A stretch of DNA of 64,000 nt from Methanoculleus horonobensis. GTDB taxonomy: Archaea; Halobacteriota; Methanomicrobia; Methanomicrobiales; Methanoculleaceae. The stretch spans positions 1-64,000 of the forward strand of contig NZ_BCNY01000008.1 in assembly GCF_001602375.1 (NCBI RefSeq), given 5' to 3'. Below, piece after piece: positions 42,068 through 51,944 of this stretch. Position 1 is the first letter of the stretch; the number at the start of each line of letters is the position of its first letter. The position numbers were made by a program, and so were the translations under genes. The notes beneath the pieces were generated by a model. It worked only from the letters and a program-made list of their open reading frames with translations, had not been told where the DNA came from and did no database searches.

Positions 42068-42475
42068 ATGAGCTTCGAAGAACTGGAGCACACCGCCGAC
42101 GTCCTCATGCGGGTGCGGGGCACGACCTTGAACGAGCTCTTTGCCGAGGCGGGCCGGGCGATGTTCCACGTGATGTACGGCCCCTGCGAGGAGAGGGGAG
42201 TCGAACGGAGGATCGAGATCGAGGCGGAGAACCTCGAATCACTTCTGATCGACTACCTCTCGGAACTGCTCTTCGTCACCGAGGTCGAGAACACCGTCTT
42301 CTGCACCTTCGACGTCGATCTCCGGGGCACCCGGCTCTCCGCCGTCCTCAGGGGCGAGCCGTTCGACCCCGCACGGCACTCGGCCGGAACGCTCGTCAAG
42401 GGCATATCTTACTTCGGGCTCGAAATCGTTAAAGAAGAAGAGGGCTACGTGGTGGAGATCATCTTCGATATCTGA
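42068..42475 (+). CDS. Archease, RtcB cofactor
   Basis: 135 residues. MSFEELEHTADVLMRVRGTT holds the family's metal-binding H-T-A-D motif; FAEAGRAMFHVMYG and ESLLIDYLSELLFVTEVEN follow, and KGISYFGLEIVKEEEGYVVE ends the fold. Archease stimulates guanylylation and turnover of the RNA ligase RtcB. The ligase gene follows after 9 bases, so the pair is co-expressed. Together they would seal tRNA exons after intron removal, a need shown by the intron-bearing tRNA-Met in this window. Confidence 0.95.
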   Translation: MSFEELEHTADVLMRVRGTTLNELFAEAGRAMFHVMYGPCEERGVERRIEIEAENLESLLIDYLSELLFVTEVENTVFCTFDVDLRGTRLSAVLRGEPFDPARHSAGTLVKGISYFGLEIVKEEEGYVVEIIFDI

Positions 42476-42484
42476 GAGGTTGCC

Positions 42485-43921
42485 ATGCTTACCGGAATCA
42501 ATAAGATCGGAGACCTCGAATGGGAGGTTCCTATCGGATACGTCCCCGATATGCGGGTGCCGGGGCGCTTTTTCCTCTCCCGGACACTGGCGGAGACGCT
42601 CGAAGAGGGAGCCGTCCGCCAGCTCGCGAACGTCGCGACGCTCCCGGGGATCGTGAAGCACTCGCTTGCCATGCCCGACATCCACTGGGGATACGGGTTT
42701 CCCATCGGCGGTGTCGCCGCGTTCGATATGACCGAAGGGGTCATCTCCCCCGGCGGGGTCGGGTTCGACATCAACTGCGGCGTCCGGCTGATCACGACGC
42801 CCCTGACCGAGGCCGATCTCGCCGGCAAGAAACGCGACCTGATCGAGCGGCTCTTCGACGCCGTGCCGACCGGAGTGGGCGCAAAGAGTACCCTGCGGGT
42901 CTCGAACAAGGATCTCTCCGCGGTCATGGTCGACGGCGCCCGGTGGGCGGTCGAGCGCGGGCTCGGCACCGAAGCCGATCTCGTCCGGTGCGAGGGCGAA
43001 GGGGCGATGCCGGGCGCCGATCCCGACGCGGTCAGCGCCAAAGCGCGCCAGCGGGGCGTGCCGCAGCTCGGGACGCTCGGCGCGGGAAACCACTTCCTGG
43101 AGGTCCAGGTGGCAAAGGAGATCGTCGACCCCGAAGCAGCGAAGGTCTTCGGGATCGCCGAAGGGCAGGTCTGTTTCATGGTGCACTGCGGCTCCCGCGG
43201 CCTCGGCCACCAGGTCGCGACCGATCATTTGCGAACGCTTGAAGGTGCGCTCCCGAAGTACGGGATACGCCTCCCCGACCGGCAACTCGCCTGCGCCCCG
43301 CTCGACTCTCCGGAAGGCCGTGCCTACTACGGGGGCATGGTCTCGGCCGCAAACTACGCCTGGGCAAACCGGCAGGTCATCATGCACGAAGCGCGGAAGG
43401 TCTTCGCGCACCTCTTCGGGATCGAGTACGACGAGATGCAACTCATCTACGACGTCGCGCACAACGTCGCGAAGTTCGAGCGCCACGACGTCGACGGGGT
43501 CTCGACGGAGGTCTGCGTACACCGCAAAGGCGCGACGCGGGCGTTCGGCCCGGGAGCGGAGGGCGTTCCCCGGGAGTATGCCGCGATCGGGCAGCCGGTG
43601 ATCATCCCCGGAAGCATGGGGACGTCGTCCTACCTCCTCCACGGCACGACCACCGCAATGCAGAAGACGTGGGGGAGCACCTGCCACGGCGCAGGAAGAG
43701 TGCTCAGCCGGTCGAAGGCGAAGAAAGAGGTCAGCGGGAAGGAACTCCGTGAACGCCTCGCGGGAGAGGGCATTCTGGTGCGCGCCCACAGCGACGCCGC
43801 CCTCGCGGAGGAGGCTCCGACAGTCTACAAGCCGAGCCGGGAAGTGGTGCGTGTCGTGCACGAAGCGGGCCTCTCGGATATCGTCGCCCGGCTGGAACCG
43901 CTCGGGGTGATCAAGGGATGA
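42485..43921 (+). CDS. rtcB: tRNA-splicing ligase RtcB
   Basis: 478 residues, normal length for an intein-free RtcB. Metal- and GTP-binding segments are MPDIHWGYGFPIGGVAAFDM, GGVGFDINCGVRL, GTLGAGNHFLEVQ, HCGSRGLGHQVA and HEARKVFAHLF; the guanylylated histidine lies in TCHGAGRVLSRSKAK. It joins 2',3'-cyclic phosphate and 5'-hydroxyl RNA ends, as formed by the archaeal splicing endonuclease. It sits directly behind archease and overlaps the next gene by ATGA. Confidence 0.97.
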   Translation: MLTGINKIGDLEWEVPIGYVPDMRVPGRFFLSRTLAETLEEGAVRQLANVATLPGIVKHSLAMPDIHWGYGFPIGGVAAFDMTEGVISPGGVGFDINCGVRLITTPLTEADLAGKKRDLIERLFDAVPTGVGAKSTLRVSNKDLSAVMVDGARWAVERGLGTEADLVRCEGEGAMPGADPDAVSAKARQRGVPQLGTLGAGNHFLEVQVAKEIVDPEAAKVFGIAEGQVCFMVHCGSRGLGHQVATDHLRTLEGALPKYGIRLPDRQLACAPLDSPEGRAYYGGMVSAANYAWANRQVIMHEARKVFAHLFGIEYDEMQLIYDVAHNVAKFERHDVDGVSTEVCVHRKGATRAFGPGAEGVPREYAAIGQPVIIPGSMGTSSYLLHGTTTAMQKTWGSTCHGAGRVLSRSKAKKEVSGKELRERLAGEGILVRAHSDAALAEEAPTVYKPSREVVRVVHEAGLSDIVARLEPLGVIKG

Positions 43922-44496
43922 CCGGCAGGACGGGGCTGCTCTGGGACACGCCCCTCATGTTCTCACGCCTCATCGAGGACTGCGGCACCGCTTGCGAATC
44001 GGTCAACCCGAACATGCTTGCCTCGCCGTTCTGGCGCGGGAGGTTTGCTGCGGTCATCGTGCCGACGGGGTTTGCAAACCCGGCTTACTCGAACCTCCTC
44101 CCCGCTCTCCGGGCTGCAGAAGGCCGTATCCGCCGGTTCGTCGAGAACGGCGGCCGGCTGCTGGTCTTCGGCGCGGGATGCTCGCGCGAGGACGCCTACG
44201 ACTGGCTCCCGTTCCCGGTGACTTACTCGTTTGGCTACGGGCCGCGTGCCGTCCGGTTTGCCGGGGAGAGCACCTTCAACTCCCTTTTTTCGGGGTACGA
44301 CCTCGACGCCGTCGAGTGCGACGGCTCGTTCCCGGCACACGGCGGCGAGACGCTTGCCGCCACGCCCGGAGGAGAGACGCTCCTCGTCGGGAAGCCGCTC
44401 GGCGACGGGATGATCCTGGCAACCAGCATCCATGAGTACCCGTCGCGTGAATTCTTGAAGGAGTTCTCCTGCGGAGATAAGGAAACATTATTTTAG
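43918..44496 (+). CDS. Hypothetical protein, class I amidotransferase-like fold
   Basis: 192 residues. The arrangement FAAVIVPTGFANPAYSNLLP, FVENGGRLLVFGAGC and LLVGKPLGDGMILATSIHEY resembles the ThuA/GATase-1-like fold, with a Cys in VFGAGCS at the elbow position. No clear catalytic His-Glu pair can be assigned. It is translationally coupled to rtcB by ATGA. It may be a methanogen-specific protein; its function is not known to me. Confidence 0.65.
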   Translation: MTGRTGLLWDTPLMFSRLIEDCGTACESVNPNMLASPFWRGRFAAVIVPTGFANPAYSNLLPALRAAEGRIRRFVENGGRLLVFGAGCSREDAYDWLPFPVTYSFGYGPRAVRFAGESTFNSLFSGYDLDAVECDGSFPAHGGETLAATPGGETLLVGKPLGDGMILATSIHEYPSREFLKEFSCGDKETLF

Positions 44497-44515
44497 ATAA
44501 ACCGTGATGAACAGT

Positions 44516-44950
44516 ATGGATACGGCCATGGATCAATACATCGTCTCTGCGTCTTCGAGCGCGCGCGATCTCGCCCCGATCGTGGTATGTATTCACGATC
44601 TGCTTGGTCGGCTGCCTGTTACGGCACGATCCCGCGACCATCCCGGGGTCAGGGTCGAGGACGGAAAGGTTGTCGACGAGGCCTATACCGGCCCGATCCT
44701 CGAGGAAGTCCTGGCGGAGAACGTAACGTTGAGGGTCAGGCCCCCGAGAGGCCCGTACAAGGGCATCCCGGTTGTGGTGGCGCCGGTAAGGGACGAGGAA
44801 GGAAGTGCAATCGGTGCAATCGGCATCGTCGATGTGACCGGCATCTTTGATCTGGCGGGTTTCATGGAGCAGAATACGGTGATCCGGAGGCAGGTCTGCG
44901 GCGAGGACCCGTGTCCGCTCCCGACCGAGTCGCCTGCAGCGAAAAGGTAA
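44516..44950 (+). CDS. DUF2111-type protein
   Basis: 144 residues from ATG 44516, with TATTTTAG about 25 bases upstream, which suggests a leaderless start; GTG 44504 and ATG 44507 are alternatives. Features are RDLAPIVVCIHDLLGRLPVT, PILEEVLAENVTLRVRPPRG and VVVAPVRDEEGSAIGAIGIV. These match the DUF2111 family of methanogens (from memory), which looks like a PAS/sensor-type domain. It overlaps birA in TAATG, so it is co-transcribed with the biotin regulator. Confidence 0.7.
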   Translation: MDTAMDQYIVSASSSARDLAPIVVCIHDLLGRLPVTARSRDHPGVRVEDGKVVDEAYTGPILEEVLAENVTLRVRPPRGPYKGIPVVVAPVRDEEGSAIGAIGIVDVTGIFDLAGFMEQNTVIRRQVCGEDPCPLPTESPAAKR

Positions 44951-45936
44951 TGGACATGAAGGACACGGCAATCAACGTACTGAAGATACTCGAAGAATCG
45001 CCCGGCCCGGTATCGGGCGAACGGATTGCAGAGCAGCTGGGCATCACCCGGTCGGCCGTCTGGAAGCAGATACGCGAACTCCGGAGGCTGGGATACGGGA
45101 TATCGTCGTCCCGGGTGGAAGGCTACCGCCTCGAGGCGAAGAGCGACCGGCTCCTGCCCTACGAGATCAACAAGATACTCCGCACCCGGGTTCTCGGACG
45201 GCAGATCCGTCACTTCGACAGCACCGCCTCCACGGGCTGGATCGCAAAGAAACTTGCCGCCGAGACCGATCCCGAGAACCTGCACGGCATGGTGATCATT
45301 GCTGAAGAGCAGACCGGCGGGGTAGGAAGGCTCGGACGCGCCTGGGTCTCGCCGGCCGGCGGCATCTGGGCCACCATTCTCTTGAAACCAGGTGTCCCGC
45401 TCGACCATCTCTTCATGATCACCATGGCCGGGTCGGTCGCGATTGCCCGTGCCATCCGCAAGGAGTACGGCATCAGTGCGCTCATCAAGTGGCCCAACGA
45501 CATCTTCATCGGGGACAAGAAGGTCGCCGGTCTACTCCTGGAACTTGCTGCCGAAGCGGATACCGTGCACTACGCCCTCCTGGGGCTCGGGATCGACGCG
45601 AACGTCTCTCTCGACGATCTCTCCTCGAACCTGCGGGAGACGGTGACCACGCTCCAGGCCGAGGTCGGCCATGAGGTCGACCGCGTGGCGCTTCTTGCCC
45701 GGGTGCTGCGGGAGTTCGAGCTGCGCTACCAGCAGCTCGAGGACGGCGAGTACGATTCCATCATCCGCGAGTGGAAGAGCCTCTCCCTGACACTCGACCA
45801 CCGGGTGGCCATCAAGACGATCAACAAGACCTTCTCGGGGGAGGCGATCGATATCGACGAGCACGGCGCCCTGGTCATCAGGAAGGACAACGGGAAGGTA
45901 GAGCGGGTCATCGCCGGGGACTGTTTCCAGCTCTGA
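44950..45936 (+). CDS. birA: Bifunctional biotin ligase / biotin operon repressor BirA
   Basis: 328 residues from ATG 44950 (TAATG overlap). The N-terminal winged helix (GERIAEQLGITRSAVWKQIR, ISSSRVEGYRLE) is the DNA-binding part. The ligase domain has EEQTGGVGRLGRAWVSPAGG (biotinyl-AMP loop), IKWPNDIFIGDKKVAGLLLE and the C-terminal domain FSGEAIDIDEHGALVI. It makes biotinyl-AMP, biotinylates carrier proteins, and as a dimer represses biotin genes. A matching operator sits before bioY, 113 bases downstream. The natural substrate, PycB with its AMKM site, is encoded in the same window. Confidence 0.96.
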   Translation: MDMKDTAINVLKILEESPGPVSGERIAEQLGITRSAVWKQIRELRRLGYGISSSRVEGYRLEAKSDRLLPYEINKILRTRVLGRQIRHFDSTASTGWIAKKLAAETDPENLHGMVIIAEEQTGGVGRLGRAWVSPAGGIWATILLKPGVPLDHLFMITMAGSVAIARAIRKEYGISALIKWPNDIFIGDKKVAGLLLELAAEADTVHYALLGLGIDANVSLDDLSSNLRETVTTLQAEVGHEVDRVALLARVLREFELRYQQLEDGEYDSIIREWKSLSLTLDHRVAIKTINKTFSGEAIDIDEHGALVIRKDNGKVERVIAGDCFQL

Positions 45937-46048
45937 CCTGCCGGTCGACACCCATACACTTTTTGGATCGGCGAGAAGGTCTCCCCATCGGAACGGGAAT
46001 CTCCCGGGGTTATGTGATGCAGTTCGTCAGGCATCAACAGGATTTTTC

Positions 46049-46080
46049 TTGTCAACCACCCAAAATAAAATGGTTGACAT
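46049..46080 (+). promoter_or_regulatory. BirA operator (biotin box) at bioY
   Basis: TTGTCAACC, a 14-base spacer, then GGTTGACAT. The arms pair at 8 of 9 positions and match the BirA-box pattern TTGTnAACC-N14-GGTTnACAA. The site overlaps the start region of bioY, so BirA bound with biotinyl-AMP would block initiation. Its neighbour birA encodes the expected DNA-binding winged helix. Confidence 0.85.
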
Positions 46081-46579
46081 GATGCACCGAGCCCGGATCC
46101 TCGCCTACAGCAGTACGTTCGTCGCGCTGATCGCCGCCGGGAGCTGGATCTCCATCCCGCTTCCCCCGGTTCCGCTCACGCTCCAGACCCTCTTCGTCCT
46201 GTTATCCGGGATCGTCATGAAGCGGTACGGGGTGATCCCCGTCGCCCTCTACGTCCTCCTCGGGGCGGCGGGCCTCCCGGTCTATCACAACGGCACGGCG
46301 GGCCTTGGGGTCCTTCTCGGCCCCACGGGCGGGTTCCTGGTCGGCTTCATCCCCGCCGCCCTCGTCGCCGGGCTCGCCTACGAACAGAAGTCGCCGACGA
46401 CGCGGATCGCAGGGCTGATCACGGCGACCGTTCTCACCTACGTCTTCGGCGTCGCATGGCTCGCCTGGTCGGCATCGCTCTCACTTCCTCAGGCGATCCT
46501 TGTCGGCGTCGCGCCGTTCATCGTCGGTGCCGTCGTGAAGGTCGCGGCGGCATACGCCATAGGGAAACGGGTGGCATGA
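46070..46579 (+). CDS. bioY: Biotin transporter substrate-binding subunit BioY
   Basis: 169 residues from ATG 46070 (ATGs at 46079 and 46082 are also possible because the operator overlaps the start). Six hydrophobic helices; landmarks are LPPVPLTLQTLFVLLSGIVM, LLGAAGLPVYHNGTAGLGVL and LGPTGGFLVGFIPAALVAGL, all typical of BioY. It is the S component of an ECF transporter that captures biotin. The energising genes follow with overlapping codons (ATGA), giving bioY-ecfA-ecfA'-ecfT. Regulation by BirA is shown by the operator. Confidence 0.95.
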   Translation: MVDMMHRARILAYSSTFVALIAAGSWISIPLPPVPLTLQTLFVLLSGIVMKRYGVIPVALYVLLGAAGLPVYHNGTAGLGVLLGPTGGFLVGFIPAALVAGLAYEQKSPTTRIAGLITATVLTYVFGVAWLAWSASLSLPQAILVGVAPFIVGAVVKVAAAYAIGKRVA

Positions 46580-47247
46580 TCCGTATCGCCGATCTCCGGC
46601 ACCGGCTGCTCGACATCCCCGGCGTTGCGGTGGACGCGCGCCATATCGCCGTCATCGGGCCGAACGGGAGCGGCAAGACGACACTGCTCTCGGTCTGCTC
46701 CGGGATTGAGGAGCCTGAGACGGGGACGGTTCAACTCCTCGACCGTCCACCGTCGGCCGTGAAGGTCGGGTGGGTGGGGGAGTTCCCCGACCGGACGCTC
46801 CTCTTCTCCCGGGTCTACGACGAGATCGCGTCGACGCCCCGGTTCCGCCACCGCCCCTGCCCCGAGACGGACAGGCCGGTCCGGGCGGCCGCGGAGGTTG
46901 TCGGCATCCGCCACCTCCTCGGCAAGAAGGTCTCGGCCCTCTCCGGGGGCGAGAAGGTGCTCGTCGCGCTGGCCGCCGCCTGCGCCGGCGAGCCCGAGGT
47001 GCTCGTCCTGGACGAGGCCGACTCGCACCTGGACGCCGTGACGGCGGAGCGCGTCCGGCGCGTGGTGCGGGAGAGCGCCGCAGCCCACGTGCTCTGGTGC
47101 ACGCAGTCGATGGACGCCGCGGCCACCGCGGACTGCGTCCTCTTCATGGAGAACGGCCGCGTCCGGCACCACGGCACGCCGGAGGAGGTCTTCTCCGCGC
47201 TCGAGGAGACGTGCTTTTACCCCACGCTCTGGAGGGTCCGCCGGTGA
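46576..47247 (+). CDS. ECF transporter ATPase (first copy)
   Basis: 223 residues. Walker A is AVIGPNGSGKTTLLSVCSG, the signature motif KVSALSGGEKVLVALAAACA, and Walker B VLVLDEADSHLDA. It is one of two nucleotide-binding subunits that drive BioY through EcfT. The start overlaps the bioY stop by ATGA and the stop overlaps the next gene by GTGA. High GC content and tight packing suggest that the four genes are a single translational unit. Confidence 0.92.
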   Translation: MIRIADLRHRLLDIPGVAVDARHIAVIGPNGSGKTTLLSVCSGIEEPETGTVQLLDRPPSAVKVGWVGEFPDRTLLFSRVYDEIASTPRFRHRPCPETDRPVRAAAEVVGIRHLLGKKVSALSGGEKVLVALAAACAGEPEVLVLDEADSHLDAVTAERVRRVVRESAAAHVLWCTQSMDAAATADCVLFMENGRVRHHGTPEEVFSALEETCFYPTLWRVRR

Positions 47248-47942
47248 AGGTCGAACTCATGGATCTCGTCTTCTCGCGGGACTCGTTCGTCCTCCGGGGC
47301 AGCGGCACCTTCGGCGAGGGCGTACACCTGGTCAGCGGGCCGGTGGGGAGCGGGAAGTCGACGCTCGCCCTCCTGCTTGCGGGGCTGCTCCGGCCCGAGA
47401 GCGGGGCCGTCCACCGGGACGGCGTTCTCTCGGCAGATCTCCTGCTGCAGTTCCCCGAGCACCACGTCACCTGCCCGACGGTCGCCGGGGAGGCCGCTTC
47501 CTGGGGGCTCGTGCCGGAGGACGCGCTCGCGCTGGCGGAGTTGTCGGCGCGTGCGGATGACGACCCGTTCCACCTCTCCCGCGGCGAACTCAAGAGACTG
47601 ACTCTCGCCTGCGCGCTCCTGAGAGATCCCGACCTGTTGCTGCTGGACGAACCGTTCAGTTCTCTCGACTGCACCGCGAAGAGGAAGGCCTGCAGGATGC
47701 TCGAGGAGCGGGATGCCGGCATCACGATCGTCTTCTCGCACGAGCGCGCGATCCTTCCCCGGGTCGACGCGATCTGGGAGATGGAGGAGGGAGTTCTCGC
47801 GGCCCGCGGCGGCGTGCCCGATGCGATCCCTTCCTGGCGGCACGCCCCGCCGTATCTCCGGTATGCCCTGGATCAGGGTGCCCGTCCCGCGAACATCAGG
47901 CTCTCCGACGCCCGGGAGGCGCTATGCAGGATCCGCGGCTGA
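47244..47942 (+). CDS. ECF transporter ATPase (second copy)
   Basis: 232 residues from GTG 47244. Walker A is VSGPVGSGKSTLALLLAGLL, the signature segment FHLSRGELKRLTLACALL (a diverged LSGGE, here LSRGE), and Walker B LLLLDEPFSSLD. The Q-loop reads LQFPEHHV. It pairs with the first ATPase as a heterodimer, as is common in ECF systems. It overlaps the first ATPase gene by GTGA and the EcfT gene by 19 bases. The diverged signature suggests only one functional ATP site of full activity. Confidence 0.9.
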   Translation: MKVELMDLVFSRDSFVLRGSGTFGEGVHLVSGPVGSGKSTLALLLAGLLRPESGAVHRDGVLSADLLLQFPEHHVTCPTVAGEAASWGLVPEDALALAELSARADDDPFHLSRGELKRLTLACALLRDPDLLLLDEPFSSLDCTAKRKACRMLEERDAGITIVFSHERAILPRVDAIWEMEEGVLAARGGVPDAIPSWRHAPPYLRYALDQGARPANIRLSDAREALCRIRG

Positions 47943-48577
47943 GGCTTCTCTCCGTCGCCGTCCTCTCGCTCGCGGCGTTCGCGAGCACCGTGGGAGCCGC
48001 CGCCGCACTCGCCTGGTGGCTGCTCTTTACGCCGCGCACACGATCGCTCCCCCGGCCGGCGGTGCTGCTGCCGCTCATTGCAATGGTCGCCGCAACGGCG
48101 CTCGTCTCCGCGTGGGGCGGCGGCGCGGGGCTCTCCTACTTCTTCCGGATGACCGTGATCCTCCTCCTCGCGGCGTGGACGTATGCCGAGACGGAGGATG
48201 GAGAAGTGCTTGCCGTGGCGGTCTGGGCTCTCGGGAACCGGGTGGGGTTCGAGGTCGGGCTCGTCGCCGAGATGGGAATTTCCGGCATCTCCGTGCTCCG
48301 CCGGGAGATCGAGCAGGTGCGGACGGCGATGGCGCTGAAGGGCATCCGGCCCGGCGTCCGTTCGATCGTTCCGCTCGCCGTCACCCTCATCGTCACAGAG
48401 ATCAGGCGGGCCGACGAGATTGCGCGCCTGCTCGTGGTGCGGGGGTACACGATCGGGGGGAGGATATGCCCCCGGTTCAGGGCTGATCCTCTGGACGCCC
48501 TGGCCGCAATAATGGCCGTAATACCCGCCCTTTTATCGACTCTCCCTCTTCGCGACGTTTTTATATTAGTAGGATGA
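47924..48577 (+). CDS. ECF transporter transmembrane protein EcfT
   Basis: 217 residues, with hydrophobic helices at LRLLSVAVLSLAAFASTVGA, AAALAWWLLF, AVLLPLIAMVAATALVSAWG and MTVILLLAAWTYAETE, and a final C-terminal helix. The coupling-helix region ISVLRREIEQVRTAMALKGI and DEIARLLVVRGYTIGG matches the Ala-Arg motifs by which EcfT grips the ATPases. It completes the BioY biotin importer (bioY, two ATPases, EcfT). Confidence 0.9.
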   Translation: MQDPRLRLLSVAVLSLAAFASTVGAAAALAWWLLFTPRTRSLPRPAVLLPLIAMVAATALVSAWGGGAGLSYFFRMTVILLLAAWTYAETEDGEVLAVAVWALGNRVGFEVGLVAEMGISGISVLRREIEQVRTAMALKGIRPGVRSIVPLAVTLIVTEIRRADEIARLLVVRGYTIGGRICPRFRADPLDALAAIMAVIPALLSTLPLRDVFILVG

Positions 48578-48630
48578 ATTTTTGAGAGGCTTTATCGATA
48601 TCTTCTCAGCCCTTCGAGGTGTACAATTCG

Positions 48631-50379
48631 ATGTGTGCTGCCAAATTAGATTCACTCAATATTACCGATACCACGCTTAGGGACGCGCATCAATCGCTCA
48701 TCGCCACCCGCCTCCGGACTGAGGACATGCTCCCTCTTGCCCGGGCCATCGACGAAGTGGGTTTCTTCTCCGTCGAAGCCTGGGGCGGGGCGACCTTTGA
48801 CAGCTGCATCAGGTTCCTCAACGACGATCCCTGGGAACGTCTCCGGGTGCTGAAGGCAGAGCTCCGGCGCACGCCTATCCAGATGCTCCTGCGGGGCCAG
48901 AACCTCGTGGGCTATCGGCACTACCCCGATGACGTGGTGGAAAAGTTCGTAGAGGCGTCGGCGCGTAACGGGGTCGACATCTTCCGGGTCTTCGATGCGT
49001 TGAACGATGTCCGGAACATGAAGAAAGCGATGGCGGAGGTCAAGAACGTCGGAGCGCACCTGCAGGGCGCGATCTCCTACACGACGAGCCCCGTCCATTC
49101 CGTCGCGACGTTCGTTGAGATGGCACAGGATCTCTACTCGCTCGGCTGCGACTCGATCTGCATCAAGGACATGGCCGGCCTGATCATGCCGCATGATGCC
49201 CGCGACCTCATCACGGGGATCAAGAAGACGGCGGACGTCAAGGTCTGCCTCCACTCCCACTGCACGAGCGGCGTCGCGCCCCTGAGTTACCAGGCGGCGA
49301 TTGATGCGGGCGTGGATATCCTGGATACGGCGATGTCGCCGTTCGCCCTCGGCACCTCCCAGCCTCCGACGGAGAGCGTCGTTGCAAGTGTTGCCGGGAC
49401 GGCGCGCGACACCGGAATCGATCTACTCCCGCTCCGGAAGGTCAGGAACATCTGCCGCGAGATGCGGGAGAAGTACGAGCCGCTCTTCAACTCCATCGCT
49501 GATCGGGTCGACTCGGACGTGCTGATCTACCAGCTCCCGGGCGGGATGATCTCGAACCTCGTCTCGCAGTTGAAAGAGCAGGACGCGCTCGACCGTCTGG
49601 AAGAGGTGTTCCGCGAGATCCCCCATGTAAGGGAGGATCTCGGCTATCCGCCGCTCGTTACGCCGACGAGCCAGATCGTGGGTACCCAGGCGGTCTTCAA
49701 CGTCCTGATGGGCGGGGAGCGCTACCGGAACGTGACGAAAGAGGTGAAGGACTATGTCCTCGGCCTCTACGGCCGTTCTCCCGCCCCGATCAGCCCCGAG
49801 ATCAGAAGGACGATCATCGGCGACGAGAAACCGGTCACGGTTCGTCCGGCAGACCAACTCGCGCCCATCTACGAGCAGATGAAGAAGGAGGCGACGGAAC
49901 AGGGCCTCATCACCCGGGAGGAGGACGTCCTGACCTACATCCTCTACCCGAGCGTCGCACCGTCGTTCCTCCGGGGCGAGCGCCAGCCCGAGGCGATCCC
50001 CGAGAAGGCGCACGCCGCACCGGCAGGGGTTGCGGAGATCCCCCGCTCCATGGAGGTGGAGGTGGACGGCGAGATCTTCTCCGTTAGGATCGTCACCGTC
50101 GAGGGAGGCTCGGTCGCGGCCCCGTCGGCTGCAGCCGCGTCGGCCAGGGCTCCCCGCGGGGACGTCGCCGGCGGTGTCAAGAGCAATATGCAGGGCATGG
50201 TTCTGAAGGTGATGGCCCAGCGCGGGAGCGCCGTGAAGAAGGGCGACACGCTCATCGTCCTCGAGGCGATGAAGATGGAGAACCCCATCCCCAGTCCCCG
50301 CGACGGCACGGTCTCGGAGATCTTCGTGGACGCCGGGGACGTCGTGCAGAACGGCGACGTACTGATGGTCATTGAGTGA
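48631..50379 (+). CDS. pycB: Pyruvate carboxylase subunit B (biotin-carrying)
   Basis: 582 residues from ATG 48631 (GTG 48619 is possible). [20 protein letters not shown] opens the carboxyltransferase TIM barrel, with [20 protein letters not shown] and [20 protein letters not shown] later. The C-terminal biotinyl domain has [20 protein letters not shown] with the modified lysine at about 548, after an Ala/Pro-rich linker. With PycA it forms oxaloacetate from pyruvate, feeding the incomplete TCA path and amino acid synthesis in methanogens. It follows the biotin uptake genes, fitting a biotin-use block. Family relatives include oxaloacetate decarboxylase alpha, but the PycA partner settles the call. 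Confidence 0.95.
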   Translation: MCAAKLDSLNITDTTLRDAHQSLIATRLRTEDMLPLARAIDEVGFFSVEAWGGATFDSCIRFLNDDPWERLRVLKAELRRTPIQMLLRGQNLVGYRHYPDDVVEKFVEASARNGVDIFRVFDALNDVRNMKKAMAEVKNVGAHLQGAISYTTSPVHSVATFVEMAQDLYSLGCDSICIKDMAGLIMPHDARDLITGIKKTADVKVCLHSHCTSGVAPLSYQAAIDAGVDILDTAMSPFALGTSQPPTESVVASVAGTARDTGIDLLPLRKVRNICREMREKYEPLFNSIADRVDSDVLIYQLPGGMISNLVSQLKEQDALDRLEEVFREIPHVREDLGYPPLVTPTSQIVGTQAVFNVLMGGERYRNVTKEVKDYVLGLYGRSPAPISPEIRRTIIGDEKPVTVRPADQLAPIYEQMKKEATEQGLITREEDVLTYILYPSVAPSFLRGERQPEAIPEKAHAAPAGVAEIPRSMEVEVDGEIFSVRIVTVEGGSVAAPSAAAASARAPRGDVAGGVKSNMQGMVLKVMAQRGSAVKKGDTLIVLEAMKMENPIPSPRDGTVSEIFVDAGDVVQNGDVLMVIE

Positions 50380-50395
50380 GAGGCTGGCTGGCGCG

Positions 50396-51871
50396 ATGAA
50401 ATACTTTGACAAGATCCTGATTGCCAACCGCGGCGAGATCGCCATCCGGGTCATGCGTGCCTGCCGGGAACTGGGCATCGACACGGTCGCGATCTACTCC
50501 GAGCCGGACAACAACGCGCTCCACGTCAAGTACGCCGACGAGGCGTTCTGCGTCGGGGAGGCGCACCCGTCGAAGAGTTACCTCAACAAGGAGCGGATCT
50601 GCGACGTGGCGAGAAAGACCGGGGCCGAGGCGATCCACCCGGGCTACGGGTTCCTCGCGGAGAACGCCGGGTTCGCGAAACTGGTCGAGGAAGAGGGCCT
50701 GACATTCATCGGGCCGTCGTGGAAGACGATCGAGGCGCTGGGCTCGAAGATCGGGTCGAAGCGGATGATGCGGGAGGCCGGCGTCCCGGTTCTTCCGGGC
50801 ACGCCGGAGGGCGTCACGAGCGTCGAGGAGGCAAAGAAGGTCGCCGCCGAGATCGGCTACCCGGTGATCGTGAAGGCGAGCGCGGGCGGCGGCGGTATCG
50901 GGATGCACATCGCCGAGAACGAGGGCGAGCTCGAGGAGGCGATCGACAAGGGGATGCGGATCGCCCAGTCCGCCTTCGGCGATCCGACGATCTTCGTGGA
51001 GAAGTATCTCACGAAGCCGCGCCACATCGAGATCCAGGTTCTTGCCGACGCGAAGGGGCACACCGTCCACCTCTACGACCGCGAGTGCTCGATCCAGCGC
51101 CGGCACCAGAAACTGCTCGAGGAGGCGCCCTGCCCGATCATGACGCCCGCTCTCCGGGAGCAGATGACGGCGTCGGCCATCGCCGCGGCAAAGGCGGCGA
51201 ACTACAAGAACGCCGGCACGGTGGAGTTCCTCTACGCGAACGGGAACTACTACTTCATGGAGGTGAACACCCGGCTGCAGGTGGAGCACACGGTGACGGA
51301 GTTCATCACCGGGATCGATATGGTGAAGCAGCAGATCGCGATCGCGGCGGGCGAAGACCTCGCGATGGGCCAGGAGGATATCGGCATCCGGGGGCACGCG
51401 ATCGAGTGCCGGATCAACGCGGAGGATCCGCTGAACAACTTCGCCGCCGATCCGGGCAAGATCGTCCGCTACCGCTCCCCGGGCGGCCCGGGAATCCGGG
51501 TCGACTCCGGCATCCACATGGGCTACACCATCCCGGCGCACTACGACTCGATGATCTCGAAGCTCTGCGCTCTCGGCTCCGACCGCGAGGAGGCGATCCA
51601 GCGGATGCGCCGGGCGATCTACGAGTACGTCATCCTGGGCGTGAAGACGACGCTCCCGCTCCACTACGCGATCATGCACAACGCCCACTTCATCGCCGGC
51701 GACACCCACACGCACTTCCTGCAGGAGGAGCACATCGCGACGAGCCTGCGCCGCTACCTCCACGAGGAGGAGGCGCGTATGCAGACGCTGGCCGCCTCGC
51801 TCCGCCAGGGGAAGCACGTGGCGGCGATCACGGCGGCGGTCGACGTCTATATCCGGAAAAACACGAAGTAA
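50396..51871 (+). CDS. pycA: Pyruvate carboxylase subunit A (biotin carboxylase)
   Basis: 491 residues from ATG 50396. It is an ATP-grasp biotin carboxylase: [80 protein letters not shown] and [20 protein letters not shown]. It carboxylates the biotin on PycB using ATP and bicarbonate. It starts 16 bases after pycB. Separate A and B subunits are usual in methanogens, while most bacteria and eukaryotes have a fused protein. Confidence 0.96.
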   Translation: MKYFDKILIANRGEIAIRVMRACRELGIDTVAIYSEPDNNALHVKYADEAFCVGEAHPSKSYLNKERICDVARKTGAEAIHPGYGFLAENAGFAKLVEEEGLTFIGPSWKTIEALGSKIGSKRMMREAGVPVLPGTPEGVTSVEEAKKVAAEIGYPVIVKASAGGGGIGMHIAENEGELEEAIDKGMRIAQSAFGDPTIFVEKYLTKPRHIEIQVLADAKGHTVHLYDRECSIQRRHQKLLEEAPCPIMTPALREQMTASAIAAAKAANYKNAGTVEFLYANGNYYFMEVNTRLQVEHTVTEFITGIDMVKQQIAIAAGEDLAMGQEDIGIRGHAIECRINAEDPLNNFAADPGKIVRYRSPGGPGIRVDSGIHMGYTIPAHYDSMISKLCALGSDREEAIQRMRRAIYEYVILGVKTTLPLHYAIMHNAHFIAGDTHTHFLQEEHIATSLRRYLHEEEARMQTLAASLRQGKHVAAITAAVDVYIRKNTK

Positions 51872-51944
51872 CCCTTTATCCAATTTTTCCGGGGAGCCAT
51901 AAGGTTTATTTGTCAATACAGCATTGTTATACTGCACTTTGTAT

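Noticed and set aside
42239-43861. 540-codon frame antisense to rtcB and archease
   Set aside because: Shadow of GC-rich coding sequence with no recognisable domain; the plus strand has two clear genes.
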